Shown here: positions 36,528-48,440 of the stretch, piece by piece | How the letters are laid out: each line of letters starts with the position of its first letter | Position numbering within the stretch: position 1 is the first letter of the stretch | NCBI GenBank assembly: GCA_025738555.1 | Contig: JAOVFP010000002.1 | Location: 1,426,001-1,490,000, forward strand | Origin: Cyathus striatus | Taxonomy: Eukaryota; Basidiomycota; Agaricomycetes; Agaricales; Nidulariaceae | Length of the DNA: 64,000 nt | Direction: 5' to 3' | Made by a program: the position numbers and the translations under genes | The notes under the pieces: generated by a model | What the model was told of the DNA's origin: nothing | The model's input: only the letters and a program-made list of their open reading frames with translations | Database searches by the model: none

Positions 36528-36539
36528 ATTTTGCATAGT

Positions 36540-37199
36540 ACATTCTTAGTACTTACTGAACTTCAGTGGCGGCCAGATCTTTCTTATCAGTTTAAAATTT
36601 CAGTTCTCTGTTATTTATACAGTTCTAGAACCAGAAATTTAACTGATGCGTGATCATGTTCTGAGCTCACTAAAAACCAACTACTGACTTATTTAAACCC
36701 ATCACGATTCGAAACTCCCCCTTGTCTCTGATTTCCTTCTTTCTATGGTAAGTACTCTTCTATGTGCCTTCTTTCTGACTCCCGGAGTCCCACAATGGTG
36801 GCATGCCTTACCTGCTCTTTCACTTGACTTCAGACTATCTTGCCTGCTCAGAACCGTGGATAGTGTATCACGAATACCTTGAGGGTGCCATGGGATATTT
36901 TGGATCATCATTAGTTGAAGGTGAGGAGCTTGCTCATTACCAGTAGAGCGAAGCAACGACATGTCGAGTCCGTGTCGGGCCGCCTGCCGGATGCATATTT
37001 GCCGACAGCCGATGTTGTGAACAAAGTTGTGCGTCCATCGTCGCGTGATGCAATGTCAACTTGTGGTCAACGTCGAACCAGCTCTTTTACTTTTTCCCAG
37101 CCATGCACTATCTTTGATATACTGCATTCAAACTTCTCGTCAAGTGTGCTTGTTTCAAAATGCATACTAAGAACTTGATGTGACACGCGTGCCAAGAAT
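36540..37199 (+). repeat. Duplicated 3' flank of FAM copy 3
   Basis: This flank is homologous to 58230-58660 plus 60251-60530 downstream of copy 4. Shared words are CTCCCCCTTGTCTCTGA, TTCCTTCTTTCTATGGTAAGTACTCT and later TTTGCC(A/G)ACAGC...GT(T)GT.AACAA.GTT. The copy 4 version is split by the element at 58663-60248. No gene recognised. Confidence 0.7.
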
Positions 37200-38070
37200 A
37201 CTCAAGAGACACCATGTTACTATACCAGCGGATAGGCGACCTAAGTATCTTAGGGTAGGTACTATCCTCCTTCGATTAGTTCTGGCAACCATTCTATTGG
37301 CCACTGTTATTTACTCTATGCCTTAGATATGTGTACTATGCAACCTCATCCAAAGCCTTCTTATGTCATGGACGTAGCACTCTCAAAAGACTAGGGATAG
37401 GAATGGGGATGGTTCTAGGTATAGGTGTAGTGGAACTGCTCAGATCGCCTGAGTATGTCCTTCAGCACTGCCATTTCTATTCTTTATTTTACTAACTGCT
37501 CTCATAGGCCGTCCCACCCACTTTCTCCTCTCTTGACTTCTCCATCCCTACACCCCTTTGCCATTCACACCTGCCTATATGGCCAGACACCACGTCCTCC
37601 ATCCTTGTATGACAGAATACCTTCCTATTCATCCAAGGCATACTCATCAGCATTCATCACCCACCTTATTGTCATCGACACACCTGTCTTCCCCCACACC
37701 ACAAACAGTGCCAACTGGAGCTAACCTGGATCTAATGTTCGTGTATTGATCCAACTGGGACAGCTCATGCTCACCTAGAATCCACTCGAGCTGCTTACAA
37801 CATTTCAAGCTCTCAGTCTCCCTTTAGTGATCATGTCCAAATTTCACCAGAACACTCGAACCAATGGTCCCTATCAACAGAGTGGCATTTGGGTTCTGTG
37901 GCTTGAGCTCACTGAGAGCTTGAAGTGTGCAGCATGTTTTTTCACTGCAACGGAATTGAAATCAGACTTCTTACTATATGCAACTTTCAAATGGCATTGG
38001 CACTCAATCTGCTCCTTGGGTTGTAGCTGTGGGCATTCAGGGGAAGATACACAAATGAGAATCGAAGGGA
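37200..38070 (+). pseudogene. MPDU1-like (PQ-loop) pseudogene downstream of FAM copy 3
   Basis: A frame at about 37380-37455 reads TLKRLGIGMGMVLGIGVVEL, matching the KGLGIGIVVG segment before the first PQ loop. At about 37915-38000 a frame reads LKCAACFFTATELKSDFLLY, matching the LFTTATE segment near the end of MPDU1. The 5' part (37215-37340) shares GATAGGCGACCTAAGTATCT and CTATTGGCCACTGTT.TTTACTC with the duplicate at 61255-61340. Stops and shifts throughout mark it as a pseudogene. Confidence 0.6.
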
Positions 38071-39340
38071 GATAGGGATAGGGATGAGGAAGTAGGGGGT
38101 GGATATGTTTGTGGGGCTACTTTGTTTGCTTAGGACACTGGTTTTGTGGCTGGAGACGACAGTGCATTGTAGAGCAGGCAAAATGCCTGCGCTGCGATTC
38201 AGGAATTATCCGACATATCAAGACATTCCAAATAAGATTATGTAATCATACATCACGCATCATTGATGTGTTCGTACGCTTTCTGCTTGCGCTCTCTGTT
38301 CAATCACCATCCCCGCTCGCTCATTTCAATCTTTCCTCAAAATATACTTCTTTGTACACCATCCTGACTATACCAATCCCCTGTGACACTCTGAGTTCTC
38401 AGAATAGTTTTGACATCGGCACCGACACCAGACCCTGATGTTTGGAAAACTTGTCTCCTTGCAAACTCCTCAATTCACTGGACTTCTGTACTTGAGTTTT
38501 CTATTCAATCTTTATGTTTCAAGCTATGTTCTTTATAATAATATACATTCCTTCTTCTGATGTACACAGTCTTACTTATTTTAGATTTATTGGTTTTTCT
38601 AGTATATAATTCCTGTAGTTATTCTACAGAATATCTAATCAATTCTTACTCCTTCTCACCTTAGAATTCCCAGTCGGATGGACATCTCAACGACTCACAA
38701 TATTTGTCTTTGTGAGGTATGTGCAACCACACTTACACCTCTTCAGCATTCTCATTGTTAATTTGATTGTGTCAAATGTGCTGATGTGGTTGTTTTTAGT
38801 CTCTACATGTGGTTTAGTGGAGTCAGATCGTATCGACCCTATGCCTGCATGCCCAATCGACAATGCTTAGTGTCAAAATGTATGCACATGAGATGAGGTG
38901 GTGTAGATGAGCATTCGAGTGGGGAAAGGGCAATGGAAATGGGGGTATCCCATATGATACTCTTATTGAGCAATCTCAGGGGGGGGTTTCTGAGCATATT
39001 AGTGTTGGCTAGTTCATCGGATGCAACTCCCTGCTTTCTACTGGGGGTGTGGCAGTGATGAGAGGACGGTGTGGGTAGGAGATATAGAGGTGGATGGATG
39101 CGCTCGTTGGGCATCGTTGGGAGTATTTGTAGTGGAATAAGGTACATGAGCTATTGTTCCTCTATAATGCTTGAAGCTAACATTTGTATTTTCTCTGGAG
39201 ATTGATTAGCTAGGTGTTCTGGTTTACAAGCTCTTGCAGTCCAATGACATCATGGTGGATGTACTTTAGTTGGCTATTCCTCTTGTTTGCCACTTTATGA
39301 CTGTGTACATCTCGATATATGGTGCTATCCATTTCTAAAA
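38071..39340 (+). repeat. MPDU1-module downstream part, duplicated
   Basis: Collinear with 61740-62400. Shared words are GATAGGGAT(G)AGG, GATATGTTTGTGGGGCTAC, AATGTGCTGA, GATGGATGCGCT.GT.GG and TATTGTTCCTCTATAA.GCTTGAAGC. A stretch absent from the duplicate (about 38200-38700) is unexplained. No intact gene. Confidence 0.55.
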
Positions 39341-39806
39341 AATGCTACAATTCAGCTTCATATATAAGTCTATATGTGTAATCTATACTTACTTGCCAGT
39401 GAGTTTCTGGGACTTCAACAACCCCTAGTGTGCGCAAGTATGGATAACCTTGTTGTAGTCTAAAGGTCTGTCTCCATTTGCTGTATATCCATCTGCACAT
39501 TTGATTGCTTTCTATCATTCTATGCTCAGTTTCTGTCAGTGAACATCCAGCTCTATCATACATACCCAGGCTGGCTTTCTAGTCCTTCACCCAGCTTGTA
39601 TTACTCTGGCCTAGTGTCCCACCTGAGTCTATACTGACTTAGTGTTTTGTTTTATTGCTTCAAATCTCAGTCATAACCCACCTGGGTAAGGAGAAAAGGG
39701 AGATAGAAAATATATTGTCCTAAGTTTGCATAGTAATATAATCAATAGTTACTATGTATTCATGTTACACATATATTATACTTATAGTATTTTGCCATCT
39801 TGTTGC

Positions 39807-40050
39807 TTAAATCATTTGAAGTCGACCTAATGAATGTGAGTAGTGTACTATTCTTTTTAATTCAAGATGATTTTCTGCATTCATCATCCATTCCTTGAAG
39901 TTGAAGATCTTCATAACACTGGCGTAACTTCTCATTCCTTGGCTTGCCAATGAAAGTAGGTGTATACAAGTCTTTCCATCTCTGCATATAGCTTTGGGTG
40001 GCTCCCAAGACAACAAACATCAATGCTTTTCCACCTGCTTGAGCAAGCAA
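39807..40050 (-). pseudogene. F-box/LRR-like C-terminal tail
   Basis: The minus strand reads KPRNEKLRQCYEDLQLQGMD and ends a few residues later. This matches the tail EKLRWRYEDLQIQGM at 26300-26230 in both sequence and position relative to the stop. Upstream sequence (40050-40110) gives no LRR pattern. It is a short remnant. Confidence 0.4.
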
Positions 40051-41543
40051 GCAGTGGCTGATGAACCAGAAAAGCTGAAGGAACAGACAGCTCTAGCGTT
40101 GATGCAAGTGTAGTATCAGATAAAGATTGAACAAACTAAAAACTGTGGCAGATACAGGTATGGTGCCAGATGAAGGAAAGGATGGAACAGAAGGTAAAGA
40201 AAGCTTTGGCGTCGATTCAGCACTCCATAAGAACTTCAGTCATGGTCCCACTGCCAGATGATGACAATCATATTAATCATAATTCAACCCTATGTAAGCA
40301 TACAGCCTGCGTGGGAAGATTTGCGAAGTATAAAAGGATGTTTGTTTGATCTTACTGTATACTTAGTATATACTTACCATTAGGATTGCTCTCTTTCAGA
40401 ATGCTGCAACCTGTCACCTCTAAACTCCCATTTGCTGGTTCAGGCTCACTGTTACTGTGTGGCTATCCTCTCCCTTACCCTAACTATACAGCTATGTCAT
40501 TTTCAATGTCAAATGTAGTCAACTGTTCAAATTCTAAGAATGGAGAAGACATGGAAGACCTCATTGTGGTTAATAAGAACTTGTATAGCATCAAGGGTGT
40601 GTTTAAACTGTGCATAGCGCAGGCTACCAATGATGAGGCAAGTCCCCCACCCACTTCACATCAGAATTTTGGAAATCTATGTAAATTGTTTGTGGACGCC
40701 AAAATAGTTGCACCATCCATAAAAGGATATGATCCCTGTAAGCCATTCCCCAGAAAAACATCAATTAAGCTAATATAATGTTATATACAGATATCCCAAG
40801 TCCCAGATCTTTCTATGGTACTGGCTGTGATAGCCTATGTTTTATTTCAGATCATTGACTAGCCATGTTTGATGATTGGATGTCAAGATATCCTGTTTCC
40901 TTTGTTTGCAGCCCATTCAAATCAGGAAAAAGGATGCTCTCTGTGATGTTACAGGAGTATCTCAAGAGAAAAGGTCACAAAGTTATCAATCTCATAGCAT
41001 GTAATATATGACTGCATGAAGCTGATAAGGACCCTAAATCATTTAATTGCTTCTGGATTGAACATGTAGGGAAACCACTGTCTGATTGCCTTAATTGCAA
41101 GGAACCTATATTCATTTTCATAAATGATGTCAAATCTCTTTACAAATCTGCTGAATTCTTTTGGCAGATGATTGAACTCCAGATCCAATCCCCAGAGCAT
41201 AACCCCCTCCTCTGCATACTACTTCTTGGTACATTTGGCGAGATGCCTATTGCTATTCCTCCACTATTAGGCTTTGATAACTTACGCTTGCATTGTGATG
41301 AATATGATACAGTGGTTGACAATTTTGAGGGAAACTGTAGGACCGAGCACAGCTTGTTGAAAGCCACTGTTCCAAAAATTGTACACAATGCTATTTTTAA
41401 TGCAACCTTGGGACATCCTTCCATCATAAGGAATGCCTTGAATGTGTTCTGGGACTGTTATGAAAATAACTGGGAGGATGCTTCTAAGATGCTACTTTTT
41501 TTGGGCTCTGATCTTTTCCAGGGCAAAATTACATGTACATGTG

Positions 41544-44537
41544 CATCAGGAAAATCACAATGTCCAAATTCGACATAATGCTGGTATAATTAGTCTGAAT
41601 TGAATATGATTAGGAAGATTGGTCGAATTAGCATGAATTCAGAGCATTTGTATAATTACCTATAATTCGGAGTTGAACTGTTTTGGTTTGGCATAATTCT
41701 GACAATGTGAGTGATTAGTGAGGAGCAAATTCAGCCCAGGTTCACAATAATTACAACCCATTCAATATGCCTGAAAACTCTCACAAGTATAAGAATGCAA
41801 GGAAATATTATATTAAAAATAAATACAGTACAAAGTGTGTAGTATGAGGATAGTTAGAGTAACAATATATATATTGTAGACATGAAGTAATGCTCAACAT
41901 GATATGGTACCTGCAGCTCAACCACTTACAGTTCAATAATTGGTTACATGTCATTTCTAGATGCTGTATAAGATTGATGTTGGAACAAGAAAGAAAGAAG
42001 GTCATATTTGAACTTGCCTAGAAGTGTATAAGGTGTGTCGACCTGGAGTCTATTTATATCTTTATCCTATAAGAAGAGAGTGTTAGCACATAGTTTAAAA
42101 GAGAATAATAACATACATGTATTCCCAGCTGACCATTAAAAGCTCCCCCTCAAGAGCAAGGGTTGGAGTTGGTGTTGAATATTATGACTGGAGAGGTAAT
42201 GAGTATTGTGGATACATTGAAGAACAGTCAGTTTTGATGTTGATACATAAAATATGAGCTCAAATGAGAGCAGGAAAAAGAGGAAGTAAGGAAGACTGAA
42301 TGGTTGATGAGAGAAGGGGAAGGGATGAAAAGGGGGGGCATGATGGTGGTACAATGAAGAAAAACTTCATTGGCAACAGCTCTGAACCTGTCTTCCTCAT
42401 GCATGTGATTGGACAATGAAGGTAAACAAGAATACATGAGCCAATAAGTGAGAGCTAGAATGTGTAAGTCCATGCTCAAGTCTGTGCTAGATTAGTTCTA
42501 GAATCCCGATGGACTCAGTACTCAGGATGTGCTCAAGACCAACTTAGAAATATCACAATACTAACCAGACAACTGATTCAGCACTGGTGTGGCCTCTCAG
42601 CTTAACTGAGCACTGCTTCTTGTACTAAGGTGAGTGCAGCAGTCATTACATTTGGTTAAAGCTGGATCACATGAGTTCCAGAAGTACTTTATCATATTTA
42701 GTCTGTAGAGGTATCAGAAATAATACTTAATTTTGGTATATTCATGTCTAACTGAATACATCACCCAAGGACATGAGTATAAGTTATACCTACACGAACA
42801 TCAGGAAAAACCGATCTGGCTGCCAAGCTACATGCCAAGCTCAGTAGCCAATGTTGATCATCAGCCAAGTAGTACGGCTCTGTATAGATGGCATAGCATG
42901 GTATATCATGGGTTGAAGGTGTGTATACTAATATAGCATTGTCATGCTCCTCTATAGTGTACTATAGGCTACAGAATTTGAGGTGAAGCATGCATAGATA
43001 TAGATATATTGTGTATTAATCTACTTATCTCTGCATACATTAACCATAAAATGATATGGACTATGTAAGAGCTTTCATAATGTTTGCTTTACCCAGATGA
43101 GAATATATTATAGGATATTGCATAGACCTCTGTCTAACATTGCTTTATGGTAGATACATGAATAACTATCTTTAAATCTTGCATATATGCCTATAATTAA
43201 TAATAATATGTTCTATGATATGTAGAGAATATGCCATTATAAGTAAGGGAAGTATATGCAATGGTATTCGCATATATCTCACAAGCATGAGGGAATTGCA
43301 AGGGGCAGTGAGGGATGGTGAAGGCTGGACTTCACATACACATGATGCAGTGACTGTGATCAGGATTCGGCTTGTAGTTGTTTATATCATGTGATGTTGT
43401 TTGTTTAGTCATTCCAGCTTCTTCCCTTTCAAAGATTTTCACATTGCCATCTTTTCTCTCTCTCTCCTCCCTCCCACTAACCTGTTCAGCATGCCAGCCA
43501 CAAAGTAACACCATCCCGCCTTCTACCTTTTACCATGCCTGTTATCTATTACTCATCACTGCAGAAGGTGGTCTTATGTATTCAGTAAGTTGTGATTACG
43601 ACCTTCCCACTGCTCCTAACGATTACTTGTACTACAGTCATGTCTCTGGTTCTGATTTTTCTCATTCTTGACTTGTAGGGATTTATCCACTTCATGTAAA
43701 ACCTTTACTGACTTTAGCTTGCAGGTATCCTGTCCCACCTTTTGTCACTGCACCTAGGAACAATCTTTTCATATTGTTGACGAGTCATGTTATCACTTGG
43801 TTAGGCTTGGGATATTTGAATGGTTTCTGGTTTCATAGGTCTAACTAAGGTAAGACCATATTATGTGTTTGCTACTTGAAGTACTCTGCTAACACAGGTG
43901 TCTTAGATACAAGTGAATGATGGATGATTTGGGAGGTTCAGGAGCAGCTGTATATATTTGTTATAAGTGTGGGATGTCAGATGCATGAGATATACGTCAT
44001 AGGAAGGTGGCTGGTTGTGGTAGGTATGGTATGGTACATATTGTGATAAGAGATTGTTTAATTCATATAATATATATGTTTCCCTATCCCTACTATGCCT
44101 GATGTTACACTGTAAGCATAATATTGTTTGAATTAATTGGAATGGAGGTATCTATTAGAGTGGAAGATCTATTGTCTACATACTCCCTGTAGCTGCAGTA
44201 GATGGTGTTTCTATATTTCTATAGTTCTTTTTGAATAGTGCTATCAAGGTTGTGTGTCTCCTATGTTGAGCTGTGTTGAGCTATGGTACAATGGCAAGAG
44301 TCTATATGAATCTATCAAAAGGGGACTTTCCCATGTGAGATATTGCTGCTAGCTGAGCTATGTAGCTCCACATTGCAATGTTTTTTTTTCCTGATGAAAC
44401 ATCGTGTGAAGAACAATGCATAAAAATGCGAAGTTAGGTACCATGATGTATCATTAATTCTGCTTAGGGATAATTAGAAGAATTGAGAAGAATTGAGCTC
44501 ACTGATACACAATTTGGAATGTGTGTTTTTCCTGATG
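41544..44537. mobile_element. Element C1: CATCAGG-ended DNA element, hosting a nested copy
   Basis: The ends are CATCAGGAAAATCACA on the left and TGTGTTTTTCCTGATG on the right. TG flanks both sides (41542-41543 and 44538-44539). Excision with one TG restores the frame of the NTPase gene (...TCTCA then LSWVGF...), so the borders and 2-bp duplication are well supported. Without the nested element C3 it would be about 1.4 kb, close to C2 and C3. The outer 200 bp carry many ATAATT/GAATT words. No transposase frame. Confidence 0.82.
42799..44396. mobile_element. Element C3: nested CATCAGG-ended element
   Basis: The ends CATCAGGAAAAACC and a poly-T stretch followed by CCTGATG lie inside C1 and are flanked by AA on both sides. 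The length is 1598 bp, against 1586 bp for C2, but the interiors are not clearly similar. A CT-rich stretch (43420-43560) and short frames are present without recognisable domains. Confidence 0.65.
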
Positions 44538-44852
44538 TGCACTTAGCTGGGTTGGGTTTAGCTTCAGTGATGATGAAGCCCAATTTTTGTGGGACTGTAT
44601 TGGCAAAAGGGACATTAGATCAACCTTTCTGGTAGATGATGTCAACTCTCTGATTGTCAAAAGATTCCAATGTTCTGGAATTATCACTCCGGTTGAAAAG
44701 AGCAATGGGCATCAGTTTCAATTTATTGCTCCAATGGCATGTGTTATGCTAGAACAATGCCTATCTCTTTGGCTTTTCCCACCTACTCTATCAGATAGGT
44801 TATTCGGGGCAACAGACACTGACTTCACTGACTTCATGACTAGAAGCATATC

Positions 44853-45609
44853 TGTTATGTACCGATTCCCTTCCTACTGGGAAACGAATGTGAAGACACC
44901 TGGAGGGCGTGGGAGAACTATAACGGAAACCTGAAGTGAGTGCGGATACAGGAACAAGAGCAGAAGTGCGGAAGTGAACTGTGGCTTCAGCGTACATGCT
45001 GCGCTGCCTGGATATCCCCAGGGAATGGTTTGTATTTTGAGGAAGACAATATTCAACAGAGGAAGACGTTCCAGAGTATAAGAGAGGGCTTCGCCACTAC
45101 ACTAGGCAGTGGGAGAGAAACCCGAAGGAAAATCCGGAGCAGGTTTCGGAACTTAGAGAGTAGGAAGAAAGTGTACAGAGTTGATATGAATACTGTGGAC
45201 TACCTAGTACATTTGGAAGACTATTTATATGTACTAGTAAGACATAGGTATGAATCCGGAGACAGGATACTAAGTGTAAGTAAACGAAATAAAGACTGGG
45301 CAAAGAGGAGTAGTGGCGCAAATGATGCACTCAGAATGAAGAATAAGAAACTAAACTACAAAGGCCATAATGAAATGCATAAGTAAGAATGGAAGAGAGG
45401 AGTAATAGAATGATGATGCGGTGAGGCCGTCATAAGAGAACGTAAGTATCCGAGATACCCGATAGAAAACCCGACGGGTTCCGGGTACGTTCCCAGGCGG
45501 GAACGTCGGGAAGTGTAAACCCGAAGTGGGTATGTTCTGGGAACAGACAAGGTATGTTGAGAGGTCATGTGGGAACATCGGCACAATGTATTCAGACACG
45601 GATATAACA
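44853..45609. mobile_element. Solo LTR 2 (757 bp) in the NTPase gene
   Basis: It starts TGTTATGTACC, ends GATATAACA and is flanked by ATATC direct repeats (44848-44852 and 45610-45614). It contains strong hairpins, for example GTTCCC/GGGAAC around 45488-45506. A 148-codon frame (44940-45386) lies wholly inside and has no retroelement domain. Apart from the TGTTATG tip it is not similar to solo LTR 1. Confidence 0.88.
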
Positions 45610-46310
45610 ATATCCTACATGCAGTGAAGTAAATTCAAACAGGCGATCAATAGCCAGGACGGCACGGATTTGTTGCGCACAGAATGGTTCCTAGTTTCCA
45701 GGATGGCTATCCCAATACTGGCAAAATTAAGCCCCAACATGGGCCCCAGTTTTGGATCAACTGGATTTTTACAGTTTTTCATATCTGTCATAAATTGGGG
45801 AGTTGAAGTGACCCAAGAGGGTGAACCAATACTGGAATATGCTAGGTGGGTTACTGAAAGAGAAGGTGGAGATGGTTCTGTTACTGGGCCATTTCAAGAG
45901 TGGGCCATCATCGAATTTCACCATAAATCTCACAAGAAGTTTGAGCTGAAGCCCAATCATTGGTATGTTTTATACGACGATCACTGCAAAAGGGTAACCA
46001 TCAAATATGGTACCTGGGTGAATCTACATGTGAATTTACGGGAGGACAAGGAAAACTCGAACCGGCAATGAAGGTTGAGCTCAAAATTGAGACTTGGTAG
46101 TAAGACTTAAGTATATATGTACTTACAATTTTTTTTATGAATTTACTTTATGTTCCAAACTGTCCAGGTGGTGCCAGAACTTGCTGCATGACTAGTCCAG
46201 TGTGTTATTGAAGACTGATAGCTAAGTGATATAAATGATCTAAGCAGTAGGTGTCAGAGGCAGTAAGGACCCAAAGAATAAGGAATCCATATACCATACA
46301 ATCATTCAGG

Positions 46311-46316
46311 TTTATT
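46311..46316 (-). terminator. AATAAA polyadenylation-type signal overlapping the stop codon
   Basis: AATAAA on the minus strand shares its first A with the TGA stop of the 185-aa gene. A signal this close would give a very short 3' UTR. Fungal poly(A) signals are loose, so this is suggestive only. Confidence 0.35.
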
Positions 46317-46873
46317 CAAAACACATTCCCAAGCAGCTCCTTAACTCTCATTATCACCTCATCATCCTTCTCGCGCTTCCCCTCCCGGGCCTCCAGAACT
46401 GCAGCCATAAGATTCTGGAGCACACTAGGCAACTCAGTGTATCCCTCAACATCCTCCTTCAACGCTATTCTCCCCTTCTCATAACCCTGAACATTAAGCT
46501 CCCTATACTCCTCCGCATACATTTCATTTGGCTTAGGATCCAACGTTCCAACTGGAACCAAAATACGATCAATAGGTTGACTTGTACGAGGCTGGTCTAT
46601 AGCCCATATATTGAAGAACCTGTCGGTGGTAGGGAGGGTGGATGTTTGTGATGCAAGGTCGAGGATACGATTGAAGTCATCTTGTGTGAGCTTGTGAATG
46701 GTGCCATAGTGAGATACTGCTATGTTGGGTGTGAAGAGGGATAGTGTGAACCCTTTGGCTTTGATGGGGGCGTTGCGCAATACTGCAAGTTTGAGATCTT
46801 GCCACAAGAGTGGTGTTGAGGGAGGAAGGGGATGGCTATGCGATAGGTACTTGGAGAGTGAGATGGTGGACAT
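46316..46873 (-). CDS. Intact hypothetical protein, 185 aa, single exon
   Basis: The frame is uninterrupted from ATG at 46873 to TGA at 46318-46316. The protein starts MSTISLSKYLSHSHPLPP and contains KAKGFTLSLFTPNIAVSHYG, RFFNIWAIDQP, RILVPVGTLDPKPNEMYAEE and a charged C-terminus (AREGKREKDDEVIMRVKELL). It has no signal peptide or membrane segment and appears cytosolic or nuclear. The leader is CT-rich, as in many fungal promoters. The stop overlaps AATAAA. GC content is higher than the surroundings, consistent with a maintained gene among decayed repeats. I do not recognise the family. Confidence 0.65.
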   Translation of the reverse strand: MSTISLSKYLSHSHPLPPSTPLLWQDLKLAVLRNAPIKAKGFTLSLFTPNIAVSHYGTIHKLTQDDFNRILDLASQTSTLPTTDRFFNIWAIDQPRTSQPIDRILVPVGTLDPKPNEMYAEEYRELNVQGYEKGRIALKEDVEGYTELPSVLQNLMAAVLEAREGKREKDDEVIMRVKELLGNVF

Positions 46874-47079
46874 TGATGAGCAGTGGCAATGGGGAGAGGG
46901 CTAGTATAGATAGAGCGTAAGTGCTCCTATGATGATAGTGGTAATGGATGGGTGGAGAGAGGGCGTAGACTCTTAAGTCTTATATGTTGATATGCACAGG
47001 ATTCTGGAAGTCCTAGTCAGTGATGATGATGAAACTGTGGAGAATGGAAGATCACGAACAACTACAAGCTATGGCAAAG

Positions 47080-48440
47080 TTTATGGATCTGCTTGTTCTT
47101 TTGAGGGATCCAGTTGATGCACATGCATCATAAAGTACAGAAGATAATGCGAGCACATGCTCGGGCTTTTTACTATAGTTTCTTGTCCTCTGTATCCTAT
47201 ATTTCAGGCTCTATGCATATGTCATTTGTATGTTTCAGAATTCAAGTAAGCATTCAATAAAGCGGCAGCGAAATGGTTTGAAGAGAAAGACATTTCTTTG
47301 ACATTCCACATGACTGTGTCACACGCCCAGCATGGCCATCGATCATTCATGTCAACATCAAGCCAGCTCTTCCAGTGTTTCTCAAGTCTCATCCATCCAA
47401 TTTCTTCTGATGTACTGCATTCAAATTCTTCACAAGAACACTCTTTTCAAGATACACCCTAAGAATCTGAAGTGACAAGCGTACCGTGATGCCGACCATG
47501 ACCTACACAAGGATCCAACGTCCAGTGCTAGTGATAGGCGACCTGCTACAGGTGGGTATCCTTCCTCAATTGGTTTGGTGAACATTTTTTTGACCATGGT
47601 TGTCTATGTGTATGCCTTAGGTATACTATTGAAGCTACCCTCATCTAAAGTGTTCCTATGATAGAGTCACAGGCATCATCTGTTTCAAATACACTTGCCA
47701 AAGGACTAGGGATGTGGATGGTTCTAGCGACTAGGTAGATTGGAGGGGCAGGGAAGACCCGCAGACCAGCTCGAGTATGTCCTTTATTCCTTATATCTCC
47801 ATCCTTCTACTAACCACTCAAATAGCCAGTCTTTCTTGACACCACATCCCCCCTTTCTCGTACGATGGAAACACATTGATACCCATACAAGCTACCATCA
47901 TCGCCTTCTCATCCTCAATGCCCCAGGGCCCCAGTCTTTTTGCATACCACAAAACAGCACCAACAGCTTGAATATAACCTTGAACTAATTGGCATGCTTG
48001 CCTATGTGGTCAGACACCACCACCCCTTCTCCGCCTGCGACAACATACTCCTACACATACAAGCACCATCTTGTTTTCAACACCCCACAAGCTTGTCTTA
48101 GATACAGCAGTACAGCATCGACAAGGCAGCCTTATACTAGCTCGTGTACTGGTTACGCTGTGCATGCCTGTTTGGTAGCTCTACAACACTTTGACCTCTC
48201 AATCTTCCTCTGTTTCTCACAGCAAAGTTATCCCAATAGTCCAGAAGCAAGGTCCCCAAATAACGGATAGCTTTCGCCCTTCACGTCCTAGTGAAATACT
48301 TACTAGGGAGCGTGGCATGTTTGCTTACCACTGCAATGGCAATGAAGGACCACTTTGTTAGCAAAGTTTTCATTCAGTATTGGTGCCCAGTCTAGTACTT
48401 GGGGTGCAGCTGCTGGTGTTTGGGGGAGGATAAGGGGACA
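47080..48440 (+). pseudogene. MPDU1-like (PQ-loop) module copy
   Basis: This copy is collinear with 36990-38050 and 60360-61740. Shared words are GCCAGCTCTT, TGATGTACTGCATTCAAA, GATAGGCGACCT and TTGACCATGGTTGT. Frames near 47650-47725 read GIICFK and, shifted, TLAKGLGMWMVL, matching the first MPDU1 segment. CTAGTACTTGGGGTGCAGCTGCTGG near 48390 corresponds to the LVLGVQL end. Frameshifts and stops throughout. Confidence 0.55.

Larger units (their letters stand above)
40386..46069 (+). pseudogene. P-loop NTPase-like gene of a basidiomycete repeat-expanded type, split by three elements
   Basis: Pieces in order: an N-terminal 130-codon frame (40386-40778). Next is a frame reading MSRYPVSFVCSPFKSGKRML (about 40880-40940), where the SPFKSGK stretch is a degenerate Walker A without the leading Gly, then LQEYLKRKGHKVINL. 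An in-frame TGA follows at 41009-41011, then PIFIFINDVKSLY (Walker B-like, about 41108-41145), LCILLLGTFGE and VFWDCYENNWEDA. After 44540 the frame continues WVGFSFSDDEAQFLWDC and FQFIAPMACVMLEQCL. After 45655 it runs DGTDLLRTEWFLV, then WGVEVTQEG, EWAIIEFHH and WYVLYDD, stopping at 46069. This resembles fungal STAND-like NTPases that carry a C-terminal WAIIDFR-type domain, from memory. Elements at 41544-44537 and 44853-45609, plus the TGA, indicate a dead gene. Confidence 0.62.

Noticed and set aside
42136..42479. Pro, Ser and His-rich minus-strand frames
   Set aside because: They lie within element C1 and reflect purine-rich DNA on the plus strand; no domain.
44940..45386. 148-codon plus-strand frame
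   Set aside because: It lies wholly inside solo LTR 2 and has no Gag or other retroelement motif.
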